DNA from: Sagittula stellata E-37
Lineage (GTDB): Bacteria; Pseudomonadota; Alphaproteobacteria; Rhodobacterales; Rhodobacteraceae
Assembly: GCF_039724765.1 (NCBI RefSeq)
Contig: NZ_CP155729.1
Coordinates: forward strand, 2,241,501 to 2,305,500
Direction of reading: 5' to 3'
DNA: 64,000 bases
The position numbers and the translations under genes were made by a program. This document shows, one piece after another, positions 38,259 through 45,980 of the stretch (its first letter is position 1; every line of letters starts with the position of its first letter). The notes under the pieces are model-generated. The model was not told the origin of the DNA, made no database searches, and worked only from the letters and a program-made list of their open reading frames with translations.

Positions 38259-38289
38259 CACGGCCCGCGCCGGGGGGGCGCGGGCCGTG
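38259..38289. terminator. rho-independent terminator between convergent genes
   Basis: A perfect stem CACGGCCCGCGCC / GGCGCGGGCCGTG with a GGGGG loop, between the deacetylase-like gene (+) and the fasciclin gene (-). There is no strong T run, so it may act mainly as a stable hairpin. Confidence 0.65.
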
Positions 38290-38311
38290 CGGTTCTGCCG
38301 AGGAAGCGGGG

Positions 38312-39448
38312 TTACCGCGGCAGCAGCACCCCTTCGATGACGTGGATCACGCCGTTCGACTGGTTCACGTCGGCCTGCGTGATCTCGTAGGCTTCGCCGT
38401 TCTCGTCGAAGATGAAGATATTGCCGGAGGCCGTCACCTTGGCCGACAGGGCGTCACCCGAAACGGCATTGAAGTGATAGAATCCGTCGCTCTGGCTGCG
38501 GGCCGCTTCGCGGATCGACTGGGCCGACCAGTTGCCCGCCACCACGTGGGCGGTCAGGATCTTGGTGAGCTGGTCCTTGTTCTCCGGCTTCAGCAGCGTG
38601 TCGACGGTGCCGGCGGGCAGTTTGTCGAACGCCGCGTTGGTGGGGGCGAAGACGGTGAAGGGACCTTCGCCACTGAGCGTGTCGACAAGGTCGGCCGCCT
38701 TCACAGCGGCAACCAGTGTGGTGTGATCGGCGGAGTTGACCGCGTTTTCGACGATGGTCTTCGACGGGTACATCGGCGCACCGCCCACCATCGGCACATC
38801 GGTCTCGGAGGCCATGGGGGCGTCCGCCATCGCGGTCTGGGTCGTGTCCTGTCCGGCCATGCCCTGGTCCATGCTCTCTTCGGCGGCAGGCAGCATGACC
38901 GTGTCGATGACGTGGATCACGCCGTTCGACTGCTTGACGTCGGCGATGGTCACGGTGGCGACGTTGCCCTGTTCGTCGGTCAGGGTGATCATGTCGCCGT
39001 CCATCTTCGCCTGCAGGGTGCAGCCGCCAAGCGTGGGGACAGGGTGGGTGCCGCCGTCGTCGGCGATCATTCCTGCGATCGCGTCGGACATGGCATTGGC
39101 GCCGACCACGTGACAGGTCAGGACCTTGGTAAGCTGATCCTTGTTTTCGGGCATCAGCAGTGTGTCGACGGTGCCGTCGGGCAGTTTGTCGAACGCCGCG
39201 TTGGTGGGGGCGAAAACGGTGAACGGACCTTCGCCGCTCAGTGTCTCGGCAAGACCCGCCGCCTGCACGGCCGCGACCAGCGTGGTGTGATCGGCCGAGT
39301 TCACGGCGTTCTCGACGATGGTCTTGTCGGCGAACATGGCGGCGCCCCCGACCATCGGGTTCTCCATCGCGTGGCTTTCGGCAAGGGCGGGTCCGGCCAG
39401 CACGAGGGCAAGTGCGGTGGCTGCGACGGATGTGGAAAGGCGTTTCAT
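38312..39448 (-). CDS. secreted protein with two fasciclin domains
   Basis: A 378-residue exported protein: a Sec signal peptide (residues 1-23, MKRLSTSVAATALALVLAGP) and two FAS1 domains of about 130 residues each. Both show the FAS1 H1 and H2 marks (TIVENAVNSADHTTLVAAV, GPFTVFAPTNAAFDKLP) and VNQSNGVIHVIEGVLLP. The domains are separated by a Met/Gln/Asp-rich linker. Fasciclin domains mediate adhesion or ligand binding outside the cytoplasm. The DNA of both domains is nearly identical over long stretches, a recent duplication. AGGAGG precedes the start. Confidence 0.9.
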   Translation of the reverse strand: MKRLSTSVAATALALVLAGPALAESHAMENPMVGGAAMFADKTIVENAVNSADHTTLVAAVQAAGLAETLSGEGPFTVFAPTNAAFDKLPDGTVDTLLMPENKDQLTKVLTCHVVGANAMSDAIAGMIADDGGTHPVPTLGGCTLQAKMDGDMITLTDEQGNVATVTIADVKQSNGVIHVIDTVMLPAAEESMDQGMAGQDTTQTAMADAPMASETDVPMVGGAPMYPSKTIVENAVNSADHTTLVAAVKAADLVDTLSGEGPFTVFAPTNAAFDKLPAGTVDTLLKPENKDQLTKILTAHVVAGNWSAQSIREAARSQSDGFYHFNAVSGDALSAKVTASGNIFIFDENGEAYEITQADVNQSNGVIHVIEGVLLPR

Positions 39449-39580
39449 GAAGGTCCTCCTCTTTGGACAGCGGCAACCAGTGCGCCGCGATGTCAAAGCC
39501 ACGGAGGATCGGTCCGGACGGTTTCGCGCGGTCACGGATCTGTGACCTGAGGCGCATCGGTTCGGTCTTGTCAGGAAGAT

Positions 39581-39632
39581 TGGAGCGGGTAGCGGGAATC
39601 GGACCCGCGCGTTCAGCTTGGGAAGCCAAGCG
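39581..39632 (-). other. left prophage attachment site: 3' half of tRNA-Gly(CCC)
   Basis: On the minus strand this reads as the 3' part of a tRNA-Gly: the anticodon loop TTCCCAA (anticodon CCC), the following stem strand GCTGA, a T arm GCGGG-TCCGATT-CCCGC, and acceptor strand TACCCGC followed by T-CCA. No D arm or 5' acceptor strand is found on the right, where phage sequence and the integrase gene begin 15 bases away. The remnant is therefore the host-side product of integration at the 3' half of the tRNA gene. An intact copy should lie at the other end of the prophage. Confidence 0.85.
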
Positions 39633-39646
39633 CATCCTTAGCAACG

Positions 39647-40741
39647 TTATGAATTATCTGCACTTTTCTTTTGTCTTCGGGAGAATCTTCGGGACTCGTC
39701 ATTCTGGAGGGCCGAGAACCCATCCAGCGCAGAAGCCAGATCGTCGTCCAGAACATGTGCGTACCGGCTTGTCGTCGTGATCTCTGAGTGTCCCAGGAGA
39801 CGGCTCACCAGTTTGAGGTTCTGGGTCTGCCGAAGCATGCGCGTCGCGAAGGTGTGGCGCAGATCGTGGAAGCGAAAGTCCTCAATCCCCGCGGCGTTGA
39901 CCGCCGCAGCGAAGTGCTCGAACGCCGTCGAGTTCTGGATGATGCGACGGCGCTCAGGCTTTTTCCTGTTCTGCACTTCGAAGGTGAAGACATAATCTCG
40001 GTGCGGAGGATGCTCGGCGCGGGGTAGGGCGCCGATCAGTGCTTTTATCTCCCGGCTCATCGGAAAGGCCATGGTTTTGGCCTCGGTTTTGCTGTCCGTC
40101 TTCATCTGAAGCGTCATCCGTGCGGCGTCGTGGTCGATGTCCCGCCAGCGTAGATTGCAGATTGACGCTTGTCTCGCTCCGGTCATCAGAGCGAATTTCA
40201 CGAGTGGCAGAAGATCCGGCCGCAGCTTTTCGAACAGACGCCCTTGCTCGGCAAGCGTCAAGGACCTGACGCGCTCTTTCGGCTCGGCCAGTTTCACCGC
40301 CTTGAAGTCGAGCTCGGCCAACTTCGCGCCATGGTGCTTTTCCATGTAGCGCAGCGCTCGCCCCATCGCCTGCAATGTTCGGTTTATCGTCGCGCCAGAG
40401 ACATGCCAGCGGCGAACGGACCGGAACCGGGTCAGATCGGATTGCTTGAGTGCGTCTAGGTGGGTCTTGCCGTCGATGACGCCCAGAACGGAGCGAAAGT
40501 GGCTCATTGCGGTGCGCGCGCTTGGCTGGTGGGCGCAGACGTCGCTGTAGTAGGTGCCGAAGGCTTCCGACAGGGTGAAACGTCCGGTGATCTGTGGAGC
40601 GTGCTTCGCCTTGACGCGTGCCGCTGCCTCTACGGCTTTCGCCTCTTCGAAGTCTTCAGTGCCACAACTTCCGTGAAATCGACGACCCCGGATCTGGAAG
40701 TCGTAGTGCCAGAAGCGCGAGCCTTTGGGGCGGTACGGCAT
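39647..40741 (-). CDS. int: phage tyrosine integrase
   Basis: A 364-residue site-specific recombinase that integrates the prophage. The N-terminal part is a SAM-like arm and core-binding domain; the catalytic domain shows Arg in LMTGARQASICNLRWRDI, the HDLRHTFATRML His-x-x-Arg, and HSEITTTSRYAHV with the nucleophilic Tyr. An in-frame methionine upstream exists (40810), but GGAG lies ten bases before ATG 40741. It sits beside the attachment site, as expected, and its 5' end is overlapped by a small Xis-like gene. Confidence 0.95.
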   Translation of the reverse strand: MPYRPKGSRFWHYDFQIRGRRFHGSCGTEDFEEAKAVEAAARVKAKHAPQITGRFTLSEAFGTYYSDVCAHQPSARTAMSHFRSVLGVIDGKTHLDALKQSDLTRFRSVRRWHVSGATINRTLQAMGRALRYMEKHHGAKLAELDFKAVKLAEPKERVRSLTLAEQGRLFEKLRPDLLPLVKFALMTGARQASICNLRWRDIDHDAARMTLQMKTDSKTEAKTMAFPMSREIKALIGALPRAEHPPHRDYVFTFEVQNRKKPERRRIIQNSTAFEHFAAAVNAAGIEDFRFHDLRHTFATRMLRQTQNLKLVSRLLGHSEITTTSRYAHVLDDDLASALDGFSALQNDESRRFSRRQKKSADNS

Positions 40742-40938
40742 GGCGGTGTCTCCGAGATCACTTTCGCTGCGACGTAGGCGGCCAGATCGTCCTCTCGATA
40801 GCGGTGGCAACCGGGAGAAATCTCGGCGAAGGGTAGACCGCTACGGCGCAGCTTGCGAAGCGTCTTCGTCGAGACCCTCAGATACTCCGCGGCTTCATCA
40901 CTGGTAAGCAGCCGTGCGAGTTGGCGTGGAGCTCTCAT
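40630..40938 (-). CDS. excisionase-like helix-turn-helix protein
   Basis: A 102-residue protein whose first 60 residues are a MerR/excisionase-type HTH (LTSDEAAEYLRVSTKTLRKL, GLPFAEISPGCHRYREDDLA). The tail is basic and overlaps the integrase coding region by 112 bases in another frame, a compact arrangement common for xis/int pairs. It is likely the directionality factor that biases recombination to excision. Its start overlaps the upstream 95-residue gene. Confidence 0.75.
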   Translation of the reverse strand: MRAPRQLARLLTSDEAAEYLRVSTKTLRKLRRSGLPFAEISPGCHRYREDDLAAYVAAKVISETPPCRTAPKARASGTTTSRSGVVDFTEVVALKTSKRRKP

Positions 40939-41222
40939 GCGACCACCGCCCGTTCTGCCGCCATCTGGCGGGCGGCCATGTCGATGATGCGGGTGACATC
41001 CTCGGTCACCGTCTCGGCGGTCGACAGGTAGAAGGTGTCGATGCCCTGTTCGCCGAGTTCGTGCACGATGATCCGTGTCACCAGCGCGCCGTCCTGGCGG
41101 CGGATGTCGTAGGTGTGCAGATCCGGCTCGGGCGCGCCGAAGCTCTTGGCAAAGCCGCGCGGCTCGACCCGGAACCCGGCGATGTGCAGGTCGATCACCA
41201 GTCGGTCGCGGGCGCGGCTCAT
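40935..41222 (-). CDS. phage hypothetical protein, 95 residues
   Basis: A small protein, MSRARDRLVIDLHIAGFRVE at the start, with mixed charge and GEQGIDTFYLSTAETVTEDV in the middle. No domain is recognised. It overlaps both neighbours by about four bases, so it belongs to the leftward transcript that runs through the Xis-like gene to int. Confidence 0.65.
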   Translation of the reverse strand: MSRARDRLVIDLHIAGFRVEPRGFAKSFGAPEPDLHTYDIRRQDGALVTRIIVHELGEQGIDTFYLSTAETVTEDVTRIIDMAARQMAAERAVVA

Positions 41223-41563
41223 GTTGCATTGCCTTGCGCGGAGTGACGGGCGACGGCGGCGCGGATGGCGGGCAGGGCGGCGGTAACCGCCTCAGCCACC
41301 GTGCGATGGTCCCGCGCTGCTGGGATCGGCGCCCAGCATTCGGGATGACGGGCGCGCAGGACGCTTAGGCGATGGGCGCGGGCATCATCGATGCGGGCGG
41401 AGGTGTCGTCCTCGAGCCGCTGTCTTGCTTTCAGCGTGGCCCAAGTGTGCACCGCGATGATCGGGTTGGGACGAGCATCGCCAACGATCAGCGCGGCGGC
41501 CTCATGCGGCGCTAGGGATGTCGCAGGGCGGCCACTGGGTATGTGCATGATTGATCGTGTCAT
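41219..41563 (-). CDS. phage hypothetical protein at the head of the leftward int operon
   Basis: A 114-residue protein from MTRSIMHIPSGRPATSLAPH, with a helical C-terminus (TVAEAVTAALPAIRAAVARH). The start is not certain; ATG 41548 and TTG 41677 are in frame. The 283-base gap upstream carries two repressor operators, so this gene is probably the first under lysogenic repression on the leftward side. Function unknown. Confidence 0.55.
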   Translation of the reverse strand: MTRSIMHIPSGRPATSLAPHEAAALIVGDARPNPIIAVHTWATLKARQRLEDDTSARIDDARAHRLSVLRARHPECWAPIPAARDHRTVAEAVTAALPAIRAAVARHSAQGNAT

Positions 41564-41655
41564 GCCAGTATCCGACGGTATCGGGTGGGGCAAAATTCCA
41601 GAGACTCGGTGAACACGGGAGGGACCTCCATCGGGTTTGACGAGGGTCAATATTG

Positions 41656-41701
41656 TGACCAAATCGGTCACTGTCAATCTGGATAGTGACCAAAATGGTC
41701 A
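41656..41701. promoter_or_regulatory. operator pair OL-like, TGACC-N5-GGTCA
   Basis: Two 15-base near-perfect palindromes, TGACCAAATCGGTCA (41656-41670) and TGACCAAAATGGTCA (41687-41701), 31 bases apart centre to centre (three helical turns). Both match the two sites at the repressor start. They lie upstream of the leftward int operon. The rest of 41564-41846 has no gene I can support. Confidence 0.75.
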
Positions 41702-41846
41702 AAACTAACCTTATGGCCGTCTGCTGCCTGTCGGTCAGCGGGTCACGTAGAGTGCTTGTGGTGGGGTGAATGTACTGGACGACGAATCAACTTTTGCGCG
41801 AGGCGGCAATCCTTGCGTGCGACTTGGGGTGTACTGTGGATGAGGT

Positions 41847-42155
41847 TTACTTTTCGGAAACCTGGCGGATGCGCATGGCGAGATCGACGGGCAATTTGTC
41901 GGCTCGGCCGAGAATTAGGAAGTCGAGTGTGACGCCGAAAGTGGTGACCAGTAGTGCGGCTGTTGTGTCATTAATGGCCCGGCGTCCGTTTTCAAACCGA
42001 GACCAGTAGGTTCGTTCGATGCCGAGCATGTCGGCCATCTCGGATGGCGACAGCCCTAAAGCTTCCCGCAATAGGCGTAGGCGATAGCCGATCCGCTCTG
42101 GGCGCATCTCCTTTACAACCTCATCGGGTAGTTGTTGCGGTGCAGCGTTTGCCAT
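41847..42155 (-). CDS. prophage XRE/CI-type repressor
   Basis: A 102-residue lambda-type HTH protein. The DNA-binding core is GYRLRLLREALGLSPSEMADMLGIERTYWSRFENGRRAIN (split by helices 2 and 3), followed by LVTTFGVTLDFLILGRADKL. No peptidase or dimerisation domain follows. ATG 42155 is used; the open frame continues to 42299 but that segment contains the operators. Two operators precede the start, so it likely represses itself, the divergent Cro-like gene and the int operon. Confidence 0.85.
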   Translation of the reverse strand: MANAAPQQLPDEVVKEMRPERIGYRLRLLREALGLSPSEMADMLGIERTYWSRFENGRRAINDTTAALLVTTFGVTLDFLILGRADKLPVDLAMRIRQVSEK

Positions 42156-42172
42156 GGCGCAAATGTGCGCTG

Positions 42173-42229
42173 TGACCGATTTGGTCTCAATTTCCAATTT
42201 GGCGGATTGACGAATGACCGTTTCGGTCA
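42173..42229. promoter_or_regulatory. operator pair at the repressor/Cro switch, TGACC-N5-GGTCA
   Basis: TGACCGATTTGGTCT (42173-42187, one base off symmetry) and TGACCGTTTCGGTCA (42215-42229, perfect) lie between the repressor start (42155, minus) and the Cro-like start (42244, plus), 42 bases apart (four turns). Together with the pair at 41656-41701 they define a four-site regulon of the repressor. Confidence 0.8.
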
Positions 42230-42243
42230 TATCCCTGTCGGCC

Positions 42244-42489
42244 ATGCGTGACTTGTCTCCGATAAACATCCTAAGTCGCTGGCCGGATAGAGCGTCCATC
42301 CACGCTGATGTGCTGACGGTTGATCAAAAGATTCAGATGGTCGCTGTTCACCGTTGGTTTTCTCGGAACAGCATTCCGAGCAAATTCTGGCTGGCTTTGG
42401 TAGAGGGAGCGGCAAAACGCGGCTTCAAGGTCACTCCTGAGGAACTGGCGGGCGCTCATGACGGACGCCGGCGGTGCAAGGCAGCATGA
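42244..42489 (+). CDS. Cro-like / YdaS-type phage regulator
   Basis: An 81-residue protein with the pattern VHRWFSRNSIPSKFWLALVE (residues about 34-53), typical of Cro/YdaS-like regulators, followed by KRGFKVTPEELAGAHDGRR. It is transcribed divergently from the repressor, so it likely plays the Cro role at the switch. A start at 42214 would run through the operator at 42215-42229, so ATG 42244 is preferred, though no good ribosome-binding box is seen. It overlaps the next gene. Confidence 0.75.
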   Translation: MRDLSPINILSRWPDRASIHADVLTVDQKIQMVAVHRWFSRNSIPSKFWLALVEGAAKRGFKVTPEELAGAHDGRRRCKAA

Positions 42490-42718
42490 TCCGCCGCGCG
42501 AAGCATATCCCGGCGCCTCAGCCACGGTTCATTCTGCGCATACGTTGGCTAGGCTGCTGCGCCGCCTGGCGGACCACCTCGACGCGAGGGACGAGGGGGG
42601 CTTCAGCATCATCCAGGACGACGACTTCCCCGCGCGTATGGCGTTGTCCGCCCCGAGCCTGGCTGTACCCGGAACCGCGCGTTCGCGTGATCCGCAAATG
42701 GCCGGGGAGGGGCACTGA
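42458..42718 (+). CDS. phage hypothetical protein, 86 residues
   Basis: A small protein with one helical stretch (TLARLLRRLADHLDARDEGG) and an unstructured tail. It overlaps the Cro-like gene by 32 bases. The GC-rich composition does not exclude it being non-coding, but the position in a tightly packed early operon supports it. Role unknown. Confidence 0.45.
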   Translation: MTDAGGARQHDPPREAYPGASATVHSAHTLARLLRRLADHLDARDEGGFSIIQDDDFPARMALSAPSLAVPGTARSRDPQMAGEGH

Positions 42719-42789
42719 TATGCTGCAGGGTTGGTCATCCCTAGAGACTGCGCCCAGTTGGTCGTCCTTCCAAGGAAACGAGGTTGAGG

Positions 42790-43242
42790 ATGCTTGATGC
42801 GCGTCAGGTGAACGCGGCGATGTCGGCGCTGATCGACGGGACCTTCGGGTGCCTGGACGCGGCGGCGGAAACGATCAACGCCCGGCTGGGCACGTCGGTG
42901 TCCAAGGGGACGCTGTCGAAGATCCTGTCCGGGCAGCACCAGTGGCCGGCGGTCTACATCTGGGCGCTGGAGGATGCGGCGGGGCGCTACCCGGTGTCGC
43001 GGCTGCGCGGGTCCGGTGCGCCTTCGGAGGCCGCCCGCGCGGGCCTGCGGGTGCTGGATGCCGCCAGCGCGGCATCGCGCGAGGCGGGCGAGGCGATTTC
43101 CGCGGCGGTTGTCGCTGCCCAGTCCGGCGATGCCGGGGGGCAGGTCCGTGCGCTGCAGGAGGCGCGCGAGGCGGCGGAGGCGATGGCGCAGCTCGTCCAA
43201 TCGCTCGAGACGCAGTACGCCTCCGACGGGGTGCAGATATGA
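42790..43242 (+). CDS. phage early DNA-binding-like protein
   Basis: A 150-residue protein. The N-terminal half contains an HTH-like stretch (ETINARLGTSVSKGTLSKIL, SGQHQWPAVYIWALEDAAGR), and the C-terminal half is an Ala/Glu-rich helix. Similar proteins occur in early regions of temperate phages of this group, in my recollection, and may regulate transcription. TTG 42784 is another possible start. It overlaps the next frame by four bases. Confidence 0.65.
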   Translation: MLDARQVNAAMSALIDGTFGCLDAAAETINARLGTSVSKGTLSKILSGQHQWPAVYIWALEDAAGRYPVSRLRGSGAPSEAARAGLRVLDAASAASREAGEAISAAVVAAQSGDAGGQVRALQEAREAAEAMAQLVQSLETQYASDGVQI

Positions 43243-43619
43243 GTTCCGGCCGCTCCACACTCACGGGGCCGGTGGCGGGCGTTGCCGTCATGGCATGCGC
43301 CCGCCAGACAACCCCGTTGCGGCTGGTCGATCCTCGGGCCGCCGCGATGTGCACCCTCCCTGCCCGGTGCGGAGGTGGGTGCAGACCGGGCGCCAATCGT
43401 TTCGCCGTGCCTGTGGCGAAGCCTGAGCCGGGTCCGTTGCGACCCGGCCATCTTGACCGCCGGGGACGCGCGACTGTCCCCTCGCACGGGCGCGCCCCGG
43501 CGGTCCTTTCCCTCCCGCTGGCAGGCCGGGTCACGCCTGCCACCTCCCTGTTGAACCTTGCCCGGTGCGTGGGTCTCACGCCCGCCACCGGGCATCTTTC
43601 GGAAGGGACATTGCTTTGA
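43239..43619 (+). CDS. doubtful 126-residue phage protein
   Basis: An open frame coupled to the previous gene by ATGA, with odd composition (many Pro, Gly, Arg, six Cys) and no domain. It could be a real small protein or a non-coding stretch between the early gene and the replication protein. The ATGA overlap is its only positive support. Confidence 0.3.
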   Translation: MSSGRSTLTGPVAGVAVMACARQTTPLRLVDPRAAAMCTLPARCGGGCRPGANRFAVPVAKPEPGPLRPGHLDRRGRATVPSHGRAPAVLSLPLAGRVTPATSLLNLARCVGLTPATGHLSEGTLL

Positions 43620-43713
43620 CGCTGGCCGCCGTTTCGTCCGGCCCCGGCACCTCGCTGCACGCGCCGGGCCGCCGGCTCAGGCCTCACTGCCCGGATTGGA
43701 CCAGGAGGCCTGG

Positions 43714-44349
43714 ATGAGCGCGCGGCACTTGCGTCCGGTCGACGTTGGCACGCTCGAAGACTACCCGGTCGATCCGAGCGAGCGTCTGGATTCGCATGGC
43801 TTTCTGATGTGGGAGTTCCGCCGATGGCTGTCATCGGACATGCGGTGGCACGGCAGTCATGAATCCAAGTCAATCTTCTTCGAACTGGTGAACGTGGCGC
43901 ATGGCGAGACGCCGGTCGGCACGTTGCCGGACGATCTCGCGCGGCTGGCGCGTATGGTGCAGCCCTGCGTGGATCCAGGCCACTTCGAACGCCTGTGCAG
44001 CATGCCGTTTGGTCCCCTGCACGGGTGGCACCGGTGCCGCTGCGGGGATGACGTCCGGCTGATGCATCCTGTGGTGACCCGGATCGTGCTCTCGGCCCTG
44101 GCGTCGCGTGCGAACAGCGCGGCGCGTACCGAGGCGGCGTCACATGCGCGGAAGCTGAAGCGGCTGACCGAGGATGTGGGCCAGGTTGCGCCGGAGGTGG
44201 CGAAGGATCCCCGGAAAATCCGGTGGATCTCGAACGAGATAGACAATCGCGTGTCGCAGCGCGGCGGCCAGCGGCGGAACGTCGAGGATCTGCACCTCGC
44301 GATCCAGGCCTGCATGCAGAAAGCGCGATCGGGAGGGTTCCCTCAGTAG
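43714..44349 (+). CDS. DUF1376-like phage replication protein
   Basis: A 211-residue protein. The N-terminal part resembles DUF1376 (FLMWEFRRWLSSDMRWHGSH, TLPDDLARLARMVQ), found in phage replication initiators; the C-terminal half is basic and helical (HARKLKRLTEDVGQVAPEVA) and may contact DNA. AGGAGG precedes the ATG, the best ribosome-binding site of the early region. It directly precedes a candidate replication origin, which supports a replication role. Confidence 0.65.
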   Translation: MSARHLRPVDVGTLEDYPVDPSERLDSHGFLMWEFRRWLSSDMRWHGSHESKSIFFELVNVAHGETPVGTLPDDLARLARMVQPCVDPGHFERLCSMPFGPLHGWHRCRCGDDVRLMHPVVTRIVLSALASRANSAARTEAASHARKLKRLTEDVGQVAPEVAKDPRKIRWISNEIDNRVSQRGGQRRNVEDLHLAIQACMQKARSGGFPQ

Positions 44350-44513
44350 GCGAAGCGACTGTCCGTTAGTGTCCGGCAGACATTAGCGGACAGTCCGCGA
44401 CACTAAGTTAGTGTCCACATCGATAAGGATAAGGACACGAAAATGATAATTACCGGCGCCGGACACCAGACCGGTCGCACCTGTGGATAACTCGGGATCT
44501 TGCAGAGAAAGGC
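44350..44513. other. candidate phage replication origin or regulatory array
   Basis: A 164-base gap behind the replication protein. Seen: a direct repeat GTTAGTGTCC at 44365 and 44407 (42 bases apart); further GGACAC half-sites at 44433 and 44461; a hairpin ACTGTCCG / CGGACAGT (44358-44394); a palindrome GACACTAAGTTAGTGTC (44399-44415); an AT-rich stretch (about 44420-44452); and a perfect DnaA box TGTGGATAA (44482-44490). This combination of iteron-like repeats, AT-rich DNA and DnaA box is origin-like. Confidence 0.5.
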
Positions 44514-45092
44514 ATGGACATGGACGAGGCGGAGCAAAGGGCGGGAGAGGCGCGGGTGAGGGAGCATCTGATCGAGCCCTTGATGCGGATCGGGCTGATG
44601 CGGCCTTCGGGTCTGAAGGTGGATGCGTTCGGGGACATGCAGCGGAGCCTGTGCCAGCGGCTGGCCTACATGTCGGCGGTGGACCTTGAGGCGCTGCGCG
44701 AGGTGGTGGAGACGAACCCGGCGGGGGCGGGGAAGGACCGTTGGCCGGGTGGTCCGTGGATCCTCGACCGGGCGCGCGAGATCAGCCCGCCGCAGCCGGG
44801 GGCGTCGCCGCTGATCCGGTCGGTCTTTGCGCATCGCACCGGGCGCAGCGCGCTTGCGGAGGGCTGGGCGCCGGAGCTGCTCGACCAGGTCCGCAAGACG
44901 CGGCGGTTCCCGAACGACGACGTGTGCGCGTTCGTGCGGTCGCAGGCGCGCGGTGACGTCGAGCGGGCGGCGACGCTGCGGCGCCGGCAGGAGACCGGCG
45001 GGTGCCTGAGCGATGCGGACGCGGCCTGGCTCTATCGCCGGGAGGAGAAGGAAGTGCTCTGCCAGCAGATCGCAGTGGGGCAGGTGGCATGA
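44514..45092 (+). CDS. phage hypothetical protein, 192 residues
   Basis: A soluble, charged protein starting MDMDEAEQRAGEARVREHLI. It has no domain I recognise. The C-terminal part (RRQETGGCLSDADAAWLYRR) is helical and basic. The gene overlaps the following one by four bases and follows the origin-like region. An early or middle function is likely from position. Confidence 0.6.
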   Translation: MDMDEAEQRAGEARVREHLIEPLMRIGLMRPSGLKVDAFGDMQRSLCQRLAYMSAVDLEALREVVETNPAGAGKDRWPGGPWILDRAREISPPQPGASPLIRSVFAHRTGRSALAEGWAPELLDQVRKTRRFPNDDVCAFVRSQARGDVERAATLRRRQETGGCLSDADAAWLYRREEKEVLCQQIAVGQVA

Positions 45093-45898
45093 GCGTGATC
45101 TGGGTGAACTCCATCGGGACGGCGTTCACGCGGTATCCGTACCGGTGGCGGTTGGAGGATGAGCGCCGGTCCTGCGCGGCGGTTCTCGAACGGGCCACGC
45201 CGCAGGAGGGCGCCAGCCCGGAGATCCCGATCGCGCCGGCGCGTGGCGCCTGCCGGACGGCCGTTCCGACGGAGGCGGTGATGACCCCGAGCGGGCCGCG
45301 GGTTTACGCGGACAGGTCGAGCGGGTTGCGGGTGCATCGCCTCGACGCGTGGGATCGGATGCACAGCGCTGCGCGCCGGTCGTTTCCGGCGCGGCTGGGG
45401 CGCTGGGAGGCGGAGCGCCGGGCGAAGGGATTGCCGGTCGAGGGTCGCGGTGTCCGACGCCCGGTGTTTGTGCCGCCCTTCACGGTCGGGCAGGTGGAGA
45501 TGGGCCGGGACTACGCGGCGCTGGTGGAGCGTCTTGCGGCGTCCGGGGTCAGGTGCTGCAGCCTGGAGAGGACCGGCCGGGGTGGACCGGGCACCGGTCT
45601 GTCGGTGTCGGAGGCGGTCTCGCGCGACATGGCCCGGCTGCGCGTGCTGGAGCGGCGGGTGGGCGCCGGAGTGGTGAAGGATTGCATGCGGCCCAGCAAG
45701 GGGGGCATGCGGTCGACGATCCGGGTGGCTGACCTGGTCCGCTCGGTGTGCGTGGAGGAGATGACGCTTGCCGAGGTTGCCCGGCGTCATGGCTGGGCGA
45801 AGAACGGCCGGATCGTGGAGATCCTGAAGCGGGAGCTGGCGGGTGCACTGGAGCGGATGCGGGGCTTCGGGCTGGCCGTGCCTCGCGAAACGTCTTGA
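45089..45898 (+). CDS. phage protein with C-terminal HTH, possible late regulator
   Basis: A 269-residue protein. The C-terminal 60 residues contain an HTH-like segment (LAEVARRHGWAKNGRIVEIL) followed by a basic helix; the N-terminal part is unassigned. It is the last gene before the late operon, a position where late-gene activators or antiterminators are often found, but no such function can be shown. A hairpin (ACGCCCGG / CCGGGCGT, 45944-45972) with a T-rich tail follows the stop. Confidence 0.6.
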   Translation: MSVIWVNSIGTAFTRYPYRWRLEDERRSCAAVLERATPQEGASPEIPIAPARGACRTAVPTEAVMTPSGPRVYADRSSGLRVHRLDAWDRMHSAARRSFPARLGRWEAERRAKGLPVEGRGVRRPVFVPPFTVGQVEMGRDYAALVERLAASGVRCCSLERTGRGGPGTGLSVSEAVSRDMARLRVLERRVGAGVVKDCMRPSKGGMRSTIRVADLVRSVCVEEMTLAEVARRHGWAKNGRIVEILKRELAGALERMRGFGLAVPRETS

Positions 45899-45943
45899 CA
45901 GCCGAGTCACCCGGGACGTAGCACTATGTCATCATCACCAAGT

Positions 45944-45980
45944 ACGCCCGGGCCAGAGATGGCGCCGGGCGTTTCTATTT
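45944..45980 (+). terminator. likely terminator at the end of the early operon
   Basis: Stem ACGCCCGG / CCGGGCGT with a 13-base loop, then TTCTATTT. It lies between the stops of the convergent early operon and the small membrane-protein gene. Confidence 0.6.

Noticed and set aside
41770..42009. Small plus-strand open frame across the repressor gene
   Set aside because: Antisense to a clear HTH protein and without supporting signals.
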